Shown in pieces: positions 17,567-28,079 of a DNA stretch of 64,000 nt. A program made the position numbers and the translations under genes. The notes beneath the pieces are model-generated. The model ran no database searches, was not told where the DNA came from, and saw nothing but the letters and a program-made list of their open reading frames with translations. This DNA is from Pontibacter mangrovi (GTDB lineage Bacteria > Bacteroidota > Bacteroidia > Cytophagales > Hymenobacteraceae): NCBI RefSeq assembly GCF_006385705.1, contig NZ_VFRQ01000006.1:124001-188000 (forward strand), read 5' to 3'. Position 1 is the first letter of the stretch. Each line of letters opens with the position of its first letter.

Positions 17567-18904
17567 ATGTTTTCATACAGAGCCGCGGCGCTATTCCTGA
17601 TCGGACTAGCCATACTTATGCCAGGCAAGGCCCTGAGCCAGGAGCAGCTTTCGCTCGAGCAGGCTATCCGCATAGGACTACAGACCAACTATGACATACA
17701 GATTGCCAGCAGGCAGGAAGCAGTTTCTGAAAATAACGTCACCCTGGGCAATGCCGGGTTTCTGCCTGCTGTAGACGGCAGGGCTACCCGCACCTTCAGC
17801 GAGAACACCTCCCGCCAGGAGTTCCAGACCGGCCCTGACCGGGTGCGCAACGGGGCCAGCTCCAACAACATCGGCTATGGCGTGAGCTTAAACTGGGTGG
17901 TGTTCGATGGCTTGGGCATGTTCATCAACCTAGAGCGGCTCAAAACACTGGAGAAATCGGGGGAGCTGTTTACCAAGCAGACGGTGGAGAACACCGTGGC
18001 CGACATTACCGCCAGCTACTTTGAGGTGGCGCGCCAGTCTTTCAAGATCAAGGCCCTGCAGGATGCCATCGCTATTTCAGAGGCCCGGGTGGAGATTGCG
18101 CAGGCCCAGTACGAGGTGGGCGTGAGCGCCAAGGTGGAGATCCTGCGCGCGCAGGTGGACTATAATGCCGATAGATCAGAGCTGCTGCTGCAGGAAGAGG
18201 TGCTGCAGAACGCCAAAATCAACCTCAACCAGCTGCTGGGCCGCGACCCGGACATTGACTTTACCGTCACCGACAGCATCGTGGTGGACCCTACCCTGGA
18301 GTATGGTAACGCCAACACCAACCTGTACGCCGCTAACCCGCTGCTGCAGCGCCTGCAGCTGGACAGGCAGCTGGCCCACCTCGACCTCAGGTCCATCCGC
18401 GCCAGCCGCTTCCCGACCATCGGCGTGACGAGCAACTATAACTTTAGCCGTAACGAGGCCGAGCCGCTGAACGAGTTCCAGGCAAGGTTTAACCAGAACA
18501 GAGGCTACAACTATGGCCTGACACTGAGCGTGCCCATCTTTAACGGCTTTAACCTAAACCGCCAGGCGCAGAATGCCCGCATTAACCTGGAAACCGCCGA
18601 ACTGGAGTTTAAAAGGGAAGAGAACCGCCTGCAGGCTGACCTGGCCCGGGCCTACAGCCAATACGCCAACCGCCTGAAAATACTGGAGCTGGAGGAGGTA
18701 AACGTAAACCTGGCCCAACAGAACGCTGAAATTGCGCTGGAGCGCTATCGGCTGGGGCTGCTGACGGCCATCGAGCTGCGCGAGGCGCAACGCAACGAGC
18801 TGGTTGCCTCTAACCGCCTGATTGACATACAGTACCAGGCCAAAGCGGCAGAGGTGGAGCTCAAGCGCCTCTCCAGTACCCTGCTACAGGACCAAGAGCC
18901 ATAA
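17567..18904 (+). CDS. TolC-family outer-membrane efflux channel
   Basis: Outer-membrane factor of the tripartite pump, 445 residues. A signal peptide ending near ALSQEQ is followed by two TolC repeats, each a pair of long coiled-coil helices around beta strands. The first repeat begins LSLEQAIRIGLQTNYDIQIA; the second contains YGLTLSVPIFNGFNLNRQAQNARINLETAELEF and the terminal helix with RYRLGLLTAIELREAQRNEL. It is 64 bp downstream of the permease gene and ends the operon, which is closed by a very long perfect hairpin. Confidence 0.93.
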   Translation: MFSYRAAALFLIGLAILMPGKALSQEQLSLEQAIRIGLQTNYDIQIASRQEAVSENNVTLGNAGFLPAVDGRATRTFSENTSRQEFQTGPDRVRNGASSNNIGYGVSLNWVVFDGLGMFINLERLKTLEKSGELFTKQTVENTVADITASYFEVARQSFKIKALQDAIAISEARVEIAQAQYEVGVSAKVEILRAQVDYNADRSELLLQEEVLQNAKINLNQLLGRDPDIDFTVTDSIVVDPTLEYGNANTNLYAANPLLQRLQLDRQLAHLDLRSIRASRFPTIGVTSNYNFSRNEAEPLNEFQARFNQNRGYNYGLTLSVPIFNGFNLNRQAQNARINLETAELEFKREENRLQADLARAYSQYANRLKILELEEVNVNLAQQNAEIALERYRLGLLTAIELREAQRNELVASNRLIDIQYQAKAAEVELKRLSSTLLQDQEP

Positions 18905-18923
18905 GGAGCACTTCCCTATCTAT

Positions 18924-18968
18924 TTACAGTATAAAAGTATAGCCGACTGCTATACTTTTATACTGTAA
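18924..18968 (+). terminator. 20-bp perfect hairpin after the efflux operon
   Basis: The arms 18924-18943 and 18949-18968 are perfectly complementary over 20 bp around a 5-nt loop. The stem is AT-rich and contains AAGTATA on one side and TATACTT on the other. It lies 20 bp after the TolC stop codon. It should end transcription or stabilise the mRNA 3' end, although the stem is not GC-rich. Confidence 0.65.
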
Positions 18969-18997
18969 GGCAGTACCTTCAGGGAGCAAAAAAGGCA

Positions 18998-20284
18998 ATG
19001 GAATTAGAACTGTTTCAGACACTCGGGATATCGTTGGGCCTGGGCCTGCTCGTAGGCCTGCAGCGCCAGCACGACCAGTCGGAGCTAGCGGGCATCCGTA
19101 CCTTTCCGCTTATTACGCTGTTTGGTACGGTTAGCGGCTTGCTGGCGCAGGCGTTTGGCGGCTGGATACTGGCCATAGGCCTCCTGAGCCTGGCAGCGCT
19201 GGCTGTGGCTGCCAACTTTATCCGCAGCAGGTCCCCTCATTATGATGCCGGCCTAACCACCGAAACGGCGGCCCTGCTGATGTATGCGGTGGGGGCTTAC
19301 CTGGTGCTGGGCAACAGCACGGTAGCCGTGGCCGTGGGCGCAACTGCCGCCGTGCTGCTCCACCTGAAGGCCGCGCTCCACAACCTGGTCGCCAAGATCG
19401 GGGCCGCTGACCTGAGGGCGATCATGCAGTTCGTGGTCATCTCGCTGGTTATCCTGCCTATCCTCCCGGACAAGGCCTACGGCCCTTACCAGGTGCTGAA
19501 CCCGCACAATATCTGGCTGATGGTGGTGCTGATCGTGGGCATCGGCCTGCTGGGTTATTTTGCTTACAAGGTTTTTGGGCAGCGGGCCGGCACGCTGCTG
19601 GGCGGAATACTGGGAGGGCTTATTTCCAGCACGGCTACCGCCGTGAGCTATGCCCGGCGCACCAAAGGCCACCAAAACACCAGCACCATGCTGGCCGCCC
19701 TGGTCATTTACATCGCCTCCACCGTTTCTTTCTTCCGCATCATCGCTGAGGTTGCCGTTGTGGCCCCTAAAACGCTGGGCACGGTGGCCCCTCCTTTAGC
19801 CGCGGTGCTTCTGCTCATGCTCCTGCTTGGCGGGGCGGTATACTTTTTCAAAGGATCGGATGCCGATAAAATGCCTGAGCAGGGCAACCCGGCCCAGCTT
19901 AAAACAGCCCTGGTTTTCGGGGCAGTGTATGCGGCGGTAGTGCTGGCGACGGCTTTTGCCCAAGATAAACTGGGCCGCGACGGACTCTACATAGTGGCTG
20001 TTATCTCGGGGCTGACAGATGTGGATGCCATCACGCTCTCCGCCTCCCGGCTGATGCACACAGGTAACATCGAAATGCGCAGCGGGTGGCGGCTCATATT
20101 GGTGGCCGCTATGGCAAACCTGGTTTTTAAAGCGGGGCTGGTAGGCATGTTGGGTAGCAGGGCCGTTTTTGCCAGGGTGGCGCTCTTGTTTGCCCTCGTG
20201 CTGGCTGCTGGCCTGCTCATCCTTTGGCTGTGGCCGGAGAGCCTTCAGCTGCAACTGGGTATGGCACTGGGCGATGAGCACTAA
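18998..20284 (+). CDS. MgtC/SapB-DUF4010 family membrane protein
   Basis: A 428-residue polytopic membrane protein. The N-terminal third is the MgtC/SapB domain (LGISLGLGLLVGLQRQHDQSELAGIRTFPLITLFGTVSGL), and the remainder is the DUF4010 domain with about eight helices and the motif TAVSYARRTKGHQN followed by LTDVDAITLSAS. Proteins of this two-domain type are thought to be transporters or sensors of divalent cations, but the substrate is not established. It is a single gene after the efflux operon's terminator; the start ATG is followed by LELELFQTLGISLG, typical for the family. Confidence 0.85.
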   Translation: MELELFQTLGISLGLGLLVGLQRQHDQSELAGIRTFPLITLFGTVSGLLAQAFGGWILAIGLLSLAALAVAANFIRSRSPHYDAGLTTETAALLMYAVGAYLVLGNSTVAVAVGATAAVLLHLKAALHNLVAKIGAADLRAIMQFVVISLVILPILPDKAYGPYQVLNPHNIWLMVVLIVGIGLLGYFAYKVFGQRAGTLLGGILGGLISSTATAVSYARRTKGHQNTSTMLAALVIYIASTVSFFRIIAEVAVVAPKTLGTVAPPLAAVLLLMLLLGGAVYFFKGSDADKMPEQGNPAQLKTALVFGAVYAAVVLATAFAQDKLGRDGLYIVAVISGLTDVDAITLSASRLMHTGNIEMRSGWRLILVAAMANLVFKAGLVGMLGSRAVFARVALLFALVLAAGLLILWLWPESLQLQLGMALGDEH

Positions 20285-20478
20285 AGCGATGCCTGCGCTC
20301 AATTTGAGGGTTATAACAACAGAAAGCAGATAAGACCTCGGATAATTTCAAAATAAGCTTATCTTGCATATCAGAAGTTCATGTGCCTGCGCCTGCGCTT
20401 AGGCTCCAACGAAGCTTCGGAAGCGAAACGATTAACCCTTATACAAACACACCATAACCATAAGCATTCATAATCTCT

Positions 20479-21783
20479 ATGGCAAACACGTCCACACAGT
20501 CCAGGCAAGCCACCACCGCGGAGCTTGGCCACAAGTCCGGCTCTAGCAGCGCGATGGCCATCATTGGCTCGCTGTTCTTCATCTTTGGCTTTGTTACATG
20601 GCTCAACTCCCTGCTGATCCCCTACCTGGAGATCGCCTGCGAACTCACCAAGTTTCAGTCCTTTTTTGTAACATTCGCCTTTTACATCGCCTACCTGCTC
20701 ATGGCACCGATCTCTACAAGAGTGCTGAGCAAGTTCGGATTTAAGAACGGCATGTCGGTGGCACTGCTCCTGATGTCTGTGGGCGCCATGCTCTTTATAC
20801 CTGCCGCCATGACGCGCGTTTACCTGCTTTTCCTGGCCGGTTTGTTTATTCTGGGTAGCGGCCTGGCCATTCTGCAAACGGCTTCCAACCCTTACATCAC
20901 GATCGTGGGTCCGCCGGAGAGTGCCGCCAAGCGCATCAGCATCATGGGTATCTGTAACAAGCTGGCTGGCGCCGTGGCCCCTATCATCCTGGGCATGTTC
21001 CTGCAGCTTGAGAACGCCGACAGGCTCCGCGCCGATATCGCCGGCATGACGACGGCGGCCCGCGAGGCAGCCCTGGACGAGATGGCCCTGCGCGTGATTC
21101 CGCCCTACATTGGCATTATCGTCGTATTGGCTGTGCTGGCGATCTGGGTATACAAATCCAGCCTGCCGGAAGTAGACACCGATGAGGAGGATGAGGCAGT
21201 GGCCGCCAGCAATACCGGCAAGAAAAGCGTGTTCGACTTTCCGCATGTAATGCTGGGCGTATTCACGCTGTTCCTGTACGTTGGCGTAGAGGTTATTGCC
21301 GGCGACTCTATCATTAGCTACGGCTCTTCGCAGGGCATCCCGCTTACCACGGCCAAGTTCTTTACCAGCGCCACGATGGTGTCTATGGTAGTGGGCTATA
21401 TTATCGGTATTATCGCCATTCCAAAGTATATCAAGCAGGAAAACGCCCTGAAGCTATGTTCCATTGTAGGGGTTGTCTTCTCTGTAGGGGCCATCATGAC
21501 CTCGGGCTATGTATCGGTTGCCTTTATTGCGCTGCTGGGTCTGGCTAACTCGCTTATGTGGCCGGCTATCTGGCCGCTGGCGCTGGCCGGCGTGGGGCGC
21601 TTCACGAAAGCCGCTTCCTCGCTTCTGGTGATGGGCATTGCCGGTGGCGCTGTGTTGCCGCTGGCCTATGGCGCCCTTGCCGACAGCTGGGCACCGCACC
21701 AGGCCTACTGGATCATGGTGCCATGCTACCTGTTTATCCTGTTCTATGCCACGGCAGGCCACAAGGTAGGACGAAAACTATAA
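20479..21783 (+). CDS. sugar MFS transporter (FucP/GlcP-type)
   Basis: Proton-coupled sugar importer, 434 residues and 12 predicted helices. The first helix motif FFIFGFVTWLNSLLIPYLEIACELT, the fourth-fifth helix GLAILQTASNPYITIVGPPESAAKRISIMGICNKLAG and the C-terminal FTKAASSLLVMGIAGGAVLP are diagnostic of the FucP/glucose-galactose transporter branch. A soluble acidic loop separates the halves (EVDTDEEDEAV). The exact sugar (fucose, glucose, galactose or other) cannot be read from the sequence. Monocistronic, with its own terminator at 21,811; the keto-sugar cluster on the opposite strand begins about 0.7 kb downstream. Confidence 0.9.
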   Translation: MANTSTQSRQATTAELGHKSGSSSAMAIIGSLFFIFGFVTWLNSLLIPYLEIACELTKFQSFFVTFAFYIAYLLMAPISTRVLSKFGFKNGMSVALLLMSVGAMLFIPAAMTRVYLLFLAGLFILGSGLAILQTASNPYITIVGPPESAAKRISIMGICNKLAGAVAPIILGMFLQLENADRLRADIAGMTTAAREAALDEMALRVIPPYIGIIVVLAVLAIWVYKSSLPEVDTDEEDEAVAASNTGKKSVFDFPHVMLGVFTLFLYVGVEVIAGDSIISYGSSQGIPLTTAKFFTSATMVSMVVGYIIGIIAIPKYIKQENALKLCSIVGVVFSVGAIMTSGYVSVAFIALLGLANSLMWPAIWPLALAGVGRFTKAASSLLVMGIAGGAVLPLAYGALADSWAPHQAYWIMVPCYLFILFYATAGHKVGRKL

Positions 21784-21810
21784 GGATTATACTTCTTATA
21801 CTTGAGAGAG

Positions 21811-21843
21811 GACGGCTCTGCACACGCGGGGCCGTCTTTTTTT
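21811..21843 (+). terminator. intrinsic terminator of the sugar transporter gene
   Basis: GACGGC and GCCGTC form a stem closing about 14 nt, followed directly by a run of seven or more T residues. Classical intrinsic terminator about 28 bp after the stop codon. Confidence 0.8.
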
Positions 21844-21965
21844 ATACGTTCCCTTTAGCGATTATACTATCCCCCTTAAATGAGTGGCGGTTAACAGGCA
21901 CCTCCTAACCTATACTTAACCCAACTTAACTCCGCACAGGCCTCGTATAGCCCTAGAAAAAAGCG

Positions 21966-22412
21966 ATGAAAGAAAAGAATGAAGGGCGCGTCAGGCAAAA
22001 CACCTCGGAAGCAGTAAACAAGGGAATAGACGCGCAAACGCTTCAAAACATAGACCATTACGGGCACAACGGGCCGGAGCAGATCGCTGCGCGGCTGGAA
22101 AGCTTAAACAAGGAGTGGGACGTGGAGCGCATGCTGGAGATACACGGTTCGGCTCTCACGCTGGCTGGCCTGCTGCTCGGCGCTAAAAAAGACAAGCGCT
22201 GGCTCCTGCTTGCCGGCATCGGGGCGGGATTTGTGCTGCAGCATGGCCTGCAGGGCTGGTGCCCCTCACTCCCCATCTACCGCAGGCTAGGCTTCCGGAC
22301 ACGCGCCGAGATTGATGAGGAACGGTATGCCCTGAAAGCACTGCGCGGTGACTTTAACCGGGTATTGGGTGCCACTACCGCCGAAGGCGTGATGAACGTC
22401 GTCAGGTCCTGA
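21966..22412 (+). CDS. YgaP-like (DUF2892) membrane protein
   Basis: A 148-residue protein with a charged N-terminal half and one hairpin-like membrane segment (LTLAGLLLGAKKDKRWLLLAGIGAGFVLQHGL). The motif HGLQGWCPSLPIYRRLGFRTRAEIDEERYALKALRGDF is typical of the DUF2892/YgaP transmembrane domain, in which GWCP-x-(L/V) follows the second helix. No rhodanese domain is attached, so sulfur transfer cannot be claimed. The gene is convergent with the keto-sugar cluster and shares its strong terminator. Confidence 0.7.
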   Translation: MKEKNEGRVRQNTSEAVNKGIDAQTLQNIDHYGHNGPEQIAARLESLNKEWDVERMLEIHGSALTLAGLLLGAKKDKRWLLLAGIGAGFVLQHGLQGWCPSLPIYRRLGFRTRAEIDEERYALKALRGDFNRVLGATTAEGVMNVVRS

Positions 22413-22446
22413 CGCTGTCGCGCTGCGACAATTTAGCGCAGGCAAA

Positions 22447-22492
22447 AAAAGAACAGGGCTTGCCACGTAAGTATGGCAAGCCCTGTTCTTTT
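22447..22492. terminator. bidirectional terminator, 19-bp stem
   Basis: AAAAGAACAGGGCTTGCCA and its perfect complement enclose an 8-nt loop, with A and T runs on the outer sides. It closes both the DUF2892 gene and the ten-gene minus-strand cluster. Confidence 0.9.
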
Positions 22493-22507
22493 AAACGTGA
22501 AGTATGG

Positions 22508-23377
22508 CTACAGCAGATTCTCTTTGATATAGGTATAGCTCTGGCTGATACTCTTGAAAGGATCCATGGAGAAGTTTTCCTGCTCTACGAGCGCATGCTT
22601 CAGGCCGGCTTCTTTGGCGTGCTCGAAAATCTCCTTATAGTTGATGGAGCCAGACCCAACCTCGGTGTTCAGTTTCGGGTCGTTCTTATCCATGTCTTTT
22701 ACGTGCCATAGCTCAAACCTACCCGGATGGGCCTTGAACATGTCTGCCGGCTTTTTATTGCCTCTTACGGCCCAGTACAGGTCCAGCTCAAACTTTACCA
22801 GCTCCGGGTCGGTTTCCTGCAGCAGGATATCGTAGCCGGTGGTGTCGCCAAACTGCTTAAACTCAAAGTCGTGGTTGTGGTAGCCCAGCACCAGCCCTTC
22901 TGCCTTGCACGCCTCAGCCGCTTTGTTCAGGCGCTGGGCAATGCGCTTGTAATCATCTGCGCTCTGCCGCAGGCCCTCTCCCAGGTAAGGCACGACCACA
23001 TACTCCATCCCCACTGCCTTGGCGGCGGCAATGTAGCTTTCCAGGTCCTCGTCTTTGCCCTCGCCAATATAGGCGTCCATGCCGAAATGGCCGCTCGGGG
23101 ATGTCAGGTTATTCTCTTTCAGAAGCTTTGCGAAATCCTCGGCACTGAGGCCCCAGAAGCCGCCCTCTTTAGAGTAGCCGTAGGTTTCCACCTCTCTGTA
23201 GCCTGCTTTGGCTACTTTCCCTATCACACCTTTTACATCGTTCGGCAGCTCGTTGCGCAGCGTGTACAGCTGTATACCCACGTTCTTGTTGCCCTCGGCC
23301 ATTACACAGCCGGGCAGCAGCAGTACGCCGGCCGTCAGGAGGCTTGCCTGCTGCAAAAAATTTCTTCTTGTTGTCAT
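22508..23377 (-). CDS. xylose-isomerase-like TIM-barrel protein (sugar phosphate isomerase/epimerase), lipoprotein
   Basis: Exported TIM-barrel enzyme of 289 residues. The N-terminus RRNFLQQASLLTAGVLLLPGC combines a twin-arginine-like start with a lipobox, so the mature protein is probably a periplasmic lipoprotein. The barrel shows IQLYTLRNEL, the metal-ligand regions GLVLGYHNHDFEF and FELDLYWAV, WHVKDMDKND and a C-terminal ALVEQENF. In keto-sugar clusters such proteins act as 3-dehydro-glycoside-cleaving or sugar-epimerising enzymes; which reaction this one performs is not evident. It is the last gene of the minus-strand cluster. Confidence 0.85.
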   Translation of the reverse strand: MTTRRNFLQQASLLTAGVLLLPGCVMAEGNKNVGIQLYTLRNELPNDVKGVIGKVAKAGYREVETYGYSKEGGFWGLSAEDFAKLLKENNLTSPSGHFGMDAYIGEGKDEDLESYIAAAKAVGMEYVVVPYLGEGLRQSADDYKRIAQRLNKAAEACKAEGLVLGYHNHDFEFKQFGDTTGYDILLQETDPELVKFELDLYWAVRGNKKPADMFKAHPGRFELWHVKDMDKNDPKLNTEVGSGSINYKEIFEHAKEAGLKHALVEQENFSMDPFKSISQSYTYIKENLL

Positions 23378-23434
23378 CTTTGGTCTTGCTTGAGGTTGTT
23401 TATTTAGGATGAGAGGTTAGAACATAAGCAACGT

Positions 23435-24328
23435 TTATACATCGCAGATGCGGATGGCTTCCCGCAAAGAGCCCAGTTTGTCCTCGTGGGTTGGGCTGAA
23501 CTCCTGTGCCACAAAGCCCTTGAAGCCGGTCGCCGCAATGGCTTTCATAATGGCCGGGTAATTCAGCTCCTGCGTGTCGTCTATCTCGTGGCGCCCCGGT
23601 ACCCCTGCCGTGTGGTAGTGGGCAATGTAGGGGTGGTTATCCCGGATGGTCCGGATCACGTCGCCCTCGTCGATCTGCATGTGGTAGATGTCGTAGAGCA
23701 GCTTGAAGTTATCGGACCCGAGCCTTTTGGCCAGTTCCACGCCCCAGGGGGTCTTGTCGCATTGGTAGTCCTGGTGGTCTACTTTGCTGTTGAGCAGCTC
23801 CATCACCAGCGTTACCTTGTGCTTTTCGGCCAGCGGCAGCACCTGCTTCAGCCCTTCCTCACAGTTCTGCCAGCCTTCCTCATCGGTTTTGCCCCGGCGG
23901 TTGCCGCTAAAGCAAATCAGGTTCTGGTAGCCGGCCTCTGCCACTTTGGGTATCATCTCAGTATAGTTCTTGATGAGTTGGGCATGGAATTGCTTGTCAT
24001 TCCAGCCGTCCACCAGGTTCAGCTCGGCGCCGTTGCACATGCTCGAGGTGAGGCCATACTTCTGCAACACAGGCCAGTCTTTCGGGCCAACCAGGTCAAT
24101 GCCTTTCATGCCCATTGCCTTAACCTGCTGGCAAAGCTCCTCCAGCGGCAGATCGCCAAAGCACCAGCGGGCCACCGCGTGGTTGATGTTCCCTTTGAGT
24201 TCGCTCATACTTTCTTTGCTGTTTTGGGCGCAGGCCGTAAGTGTCGGCAGTATGCTGGCCGCCGTAAGGGAGGCGGTGCCGGCCATAATCTTTCGGAGCG
24301 TGCTTCTGCGGCTCGTGTTGTGTGCCAT
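23435..24328 (-). CDS. hydroxypyruvate-isomerase-like TIM-barrel protein, exported
   Basis: A 297-residue TIM-barrel protein with a Tat-like signal (SRRSTLRKIMAGTASLTAASILPTLTAC) and a lipobox Cys. The fold motifs are VARWCFGDLPLEELCQQVKAMGMKGIDLVGP, VTLVMELLNSKVDHQDYQCDKTPWGVEL, LLYDIYHMQIDEGDVIRTI and FVAQEFSPTHED. The ELLNSKVDH/YDIYHMQ pattern is typical of hydroxypyruvate-isomerase-like proteins. The export signal argues against a role in cytosolic glyoxylate metabolism and for action on a periplasmic keto-sugar. 57 bp separate it from the preceding TIM-barrel gene. Confidence 0.85.
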   Translation of the reverse strand: MAHNTSRRSTLRKIMAGTASLTAASILPTLTACAQNSKESMSELKGNINHAVARWCFGDLPLEELCQQVKAMGMKGIDLVGPKDWPVLQKYGLTSSMCNGAELNLVDGWNDKQFHAQLIKNYTEMIPKVAEAGYQNLICFSGNRRGKTDEEGWQNCEEGLKQVLPLAEKHKVTLVMELLNSKVDHQDYQCDKTPWGVELAKRLGSDNFKLLYDIYHMQIDEGDVIRTIRDNHPYIAHYHTAGVPGRHEIDDTQELNYPAIMKAIAATGFKGFVAQEFSPTHEDKLGSLREAIRICDV

Positions 24329-24344
24329 ACTTCTACAATGCTGG

Positions 24345-25631
<1,287 letters not shown>

Positions 25632-25670
25632 GGCGAATGCGTTTAGTGTGAAGGGTAGAGAAGGTGAAAG

Positions 25671-26423
25671 CTATAGTCGCTTGATGCGGATGTTGCGGTA
25701 CCATACATTGTCGCCGTGGTCCTGCAGGGCTATTTTGCCGGACTTGAACGTGCCCCAGTTCGGCATGTCTGCAAACTTGCTCTTGGACACCATCTGGCGC
25801 CAGTTGTCGTCCCACAGGGTGGTTTCCACTACTTTCTGCCCGTTCTGGTAAAGCTCCAGGTGTCCGTCTTTGCTGATGATCTCTACCTGGTTCCACTCGC
25901 CGGCCGGCTTCACGGTTTCTGGGCTGCTGGCAATCAGGTCGTACAGGTCGCCGGCGCGGTGCTTCTCAATCTTGGCGTCCGGGTGCCCCTCGTTGTCGAG
26001 CACCTGCATTTCCAGGCCGGTGTTCCAGGTGTAGTGATACTGGGAGGTATCCTCCTGCACATAAAAGATAATGCCGCTGTTGCCGTTCTTGGCTACTTTC
26101 CACTCCAACTGCAGGTCAAAGTCGCCGTACTCCTCCTCTGTTACAAGGTCGCCGCCATCGCTGGTTTGCCAGTCTTTTTTATTCGAGGCGTCCAGGTGCA
26201 GGGCACCGTCGTCTATTACCCAGGCCTTGCCCACGGAGTCGCGGCCATAGGTGTGCCAGCCTTCGGTTGTTTTGCCGTCAAAGAGCGTGATCCACGCTCC
26301 GTTTTCGGCCTTGGTGCTGTCGGCGGATACCTCGGTCATGGCTTCGGATGTGTTTTCAGCGTTTTCGGATTGGCAGGACCACAGCGCGGCCACAGCCAGT
26401 ATCGGAAGGAAGATTTTTTTCAT
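25671..26423 (-). CDS. DUF1080 (3-keto-disaccharide hydrolase) lipoprotein
   Basis: Periplasmic lipoprotein of 250 residues; signal peptide with lipobox AALWSC. The concanavalin-like DUF1080 domain covers the mature part: WITLFDGKTTEGWHTYGRDSVGKAWVIDDGALHLD, GDFDLQLEWKVAKNGNSGIIFYVQED, YTWNTGLEMQVLDNEGHPD and a final VWYRNIRIKRL. Family members cleave glycosides whose sugar has been oxidised at C3. Its place among a GMC dehydrogenase, a cytochrome c and TIM-barrel enzymes makes the 3-keto-glycoside role convincing. Ten bases separate it from the cytochrome c gene. Confidence 0.92.
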   Translation of the reverse strand: MKKIFLPILAVAALWSCQSENAENTSEAMTEVSADSTKAENGAWITLFDGKTTEGWHTYGRDSVGKAWVIDDGALHLDASNKKDWQTSDGGDLVTEEEYGDFDLQLEWKVAKNGNSGIIFYVQEDTSQYHYTWNTGLEMQVLDNEGHPDAKIEKHRAGDLYDLIASSPETVKPAGEWNQVEIISKDGHLELYQNGQKVVETTLWDDNWRQMVSKSKFADMPNWGTFKSGKIALQDHGDNVWYRNIRIKRL

Positions 26424-26432
26424 GTCAGTGGG

Positions 26433-26927
26433 TTATTTCTTTAAGGATAGAATATAGCGTACCATCTCTTTGGCGTCGTCCTGGCTCAGGTCCGGGTGCG
26501 GCGACATAGGCACCTGGCCCCATACGCCGGAGCCGCCCTCTATGATCTTGCCAGCCAGATAATCTATGTTTTTATCGTTGGCCTCATACTTCTCAGCCAC
26601 CTCTGCGTAGGCCGGGCCCACCAGCTTCTTTTGCTCCTGGTGGCAGGCCAGGCAGTCCGACATGGCGATGAGCTTCTTGCCGTTTTCGTGGTTTTCGGCA
26701 GTTGCGGCCTCGCCCTCAGCGCCAAGGCTTCTGTCCGTGCCGATGTTCATGCGGTTGGTGTCTACCTCCGACTGCTTGGCAGCTGCGCTCACAGCCGCCC
26801 CGGAGGCCGAGTCCTGCTTGCCGGTAACACTGTAGGCGCCGTCATCTCCTGCTTTGTTTTCCTCAGAGGCGTTGCCGCAGGCCATGGCAAAAACCAAGCA
26901 GCCTATCCATAGTATATTCTTTTTCAT
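26433..26927 (-). CDS. c-type cytochrome lipoprotein
   Basis: A 164-residue lipoprotein (lipobox VFAMAC) with a low-complexity linker and one heme-binding site, CLACH, near residue 97; the sixth ligand is probably the Met in VPMSPHPDLS. The C-terminal helix DDAKEMVRYILSLKK completes the class-I fold. In glycoside 3-dehydrogenase complexes a small cytochrome c accepts electrons from the FAD subunit, and that is the likely role here, passing them on to the respiratory chain. It is encoded between the DUF1080 gene and a TIM-barrel gene. Confidence 0.88.
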   Translation of the reverse strand: MKKNILWIGCLVFAMACGNASEENKAGDDGAYSVTGKQDSASGAAVSAAAKQSEVDTNRMNIGTDRSLGAEGEAATAENHENGKKLIAMSDCLACHQEQKKLVGPAYAEVAEKYEANDKNIDYLAGKIIEGGSGVWGQVPMSPHPDLSQDDAKEMVRYILSLKK

Positions 26928-26952
26928 GCGATGTAGGTGTTGTGGTGGTATG

Positions 26953-28008
26953 TTATGATAAGCCCAGTATATTTTTGTTCATGCTTTGGTCGATGCCGGA
27001 GGCGGCAAAGTCGTCGAAGGCCCGCTCGGTTACCCGGATGATGTGGTCCTGGATAAAAGGCGCGCCTTCGCGGGCGCCGTCTTCGGGGTGCTTCAGGGCA
27101 CACTCCCACTCCAGCACCGCCCAGCCCTTGTAATCATACTGGGTGAGCCTACTGAATACGCCGTTAAAGTCAACCTGCCCGTCGCCGAGCGAGCGGAAGC
27201 GGCCGGCCCGGTTTACCCAGCCCTGGTAACCGCCATACACGCCCTGCCTGCCCGATGGGTTAAACTCGGCGTCTTTCACATGGAACATGCGGATGCGCTC
27301 ATGGTAAATGTCGATAAACTCCAGGTAGTCCAGCGCCTGCAGTATAAAATGCGAAGGATCGTAGAGAAGGCAGGCACTCGGGTGCTGGTTCACCTCGTCC
27401 AGGAACATCTCGTAGGTGATGCCATCGTGAATGTCCTCGCCGGCGTGGGTTTCGTAGCAAAGGTCCACGCCACAGTCCTGGTACACATCCAGGATCGGTG
27501 TCCAGCGCTTGCCCAGCTCCTGAAAGCCCGTCTCTACCAGGCCAGCGGCACGCTGCGGCCAAGGGTATACGTAGGGCCAAAGCAAGGCCCCGCTAAAGGT
27601 GGCGCAGGCGTTCAGTCCCAGGTTTTGGGAGGCTTTGGCGGCATATTTTAGCTGCTGCACCGCCCACTCCTGTCTTGCCTTCGGGTTGTTGCGGTACGCT
27701 TCCGGGGCAAACCCGTCGAACAAGGTGTCGTAGGCCGGGTGCACCGCCACCAGCTGTCCCTGCAGGTGCGTCGACAGCTCGGTTATCTGCACGCCCGATT
27801 CCCGCACGATGCCGTTGATCTCGTCGGCGTAGGTTTTACTCTCGGCTGCTTTCTGCAGGTCGATGAAGCGGGGATCGTGTGTCGGGATCTGGATACCTTT
27901 ATACCCTAAATCAGCGGCCCATTTACTGATGTCTTTCAGGTTGTTGAACGGGGCCTGGTCCTGTACGAACTGGGCGATAAATACAGCGGGTCCTTTTATG
28001 GTATTCAT
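26953..28008 (-). CDS. sugar phosphate isomerase/epimerase (TIM barrel), cytosolic
   Basis: A 351-residue TIM-barrel protein without signal peptide, unlike the other two in the cluster. Motifs include YKGIQIPTHDP, VQITELSTHLQGQLVAVHPAYD, VDLCYETHAGEDIHDG, CLLYDPSHFILQALDYLEFI, RMFHVKDAEFNPSGRQG and GWAVLEWECALKHPEDGA. The EtH..DpsH..HvKD..EwE series matches the divalent-metal site of the family. It probably acts on the imported keto-sugar or a derivative. It follows the Gfo/Idh/MocA gene in the same direction. Confidence 0.88.
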   Translation of the reverse strand: MNTIKGPAVFIAQFVQDQAPFNNLKDISKWAADLGYKGIQIPTHDPRFIDLQKAAESKTYADEINGIVRESGVQITELSTHLQGQLVAVHPAYDTLFDGFAPEAYRNNPKARQEWAVQQLKYAAKASQNLGLNACATFSGALLWPYVYPWPQRAAGLVETGFQELGKRWTPILDVYQDCGVDLCYETHAGEDIHDGITYEMFLDEVNQHPSACLLYDPSHFILQALDYLEFIDIYHERIRMFHVKDAEFNPSGRQGVYGGYQGWVNRAGRFRSLGDGQVDFNGVFSRLTQYDYKGWAVLEWECALKHPEDGAREGAPFIQDHIIRVTERAFDDFAASGIDQSMNKNILGLS

Positions 28009-28079
28009 AGTTGATGATTACATTTTAAGTGTGGGAATGAGCTTGGCGTGAAGTTCCAGTTACACGTTGCCTCACTCCC

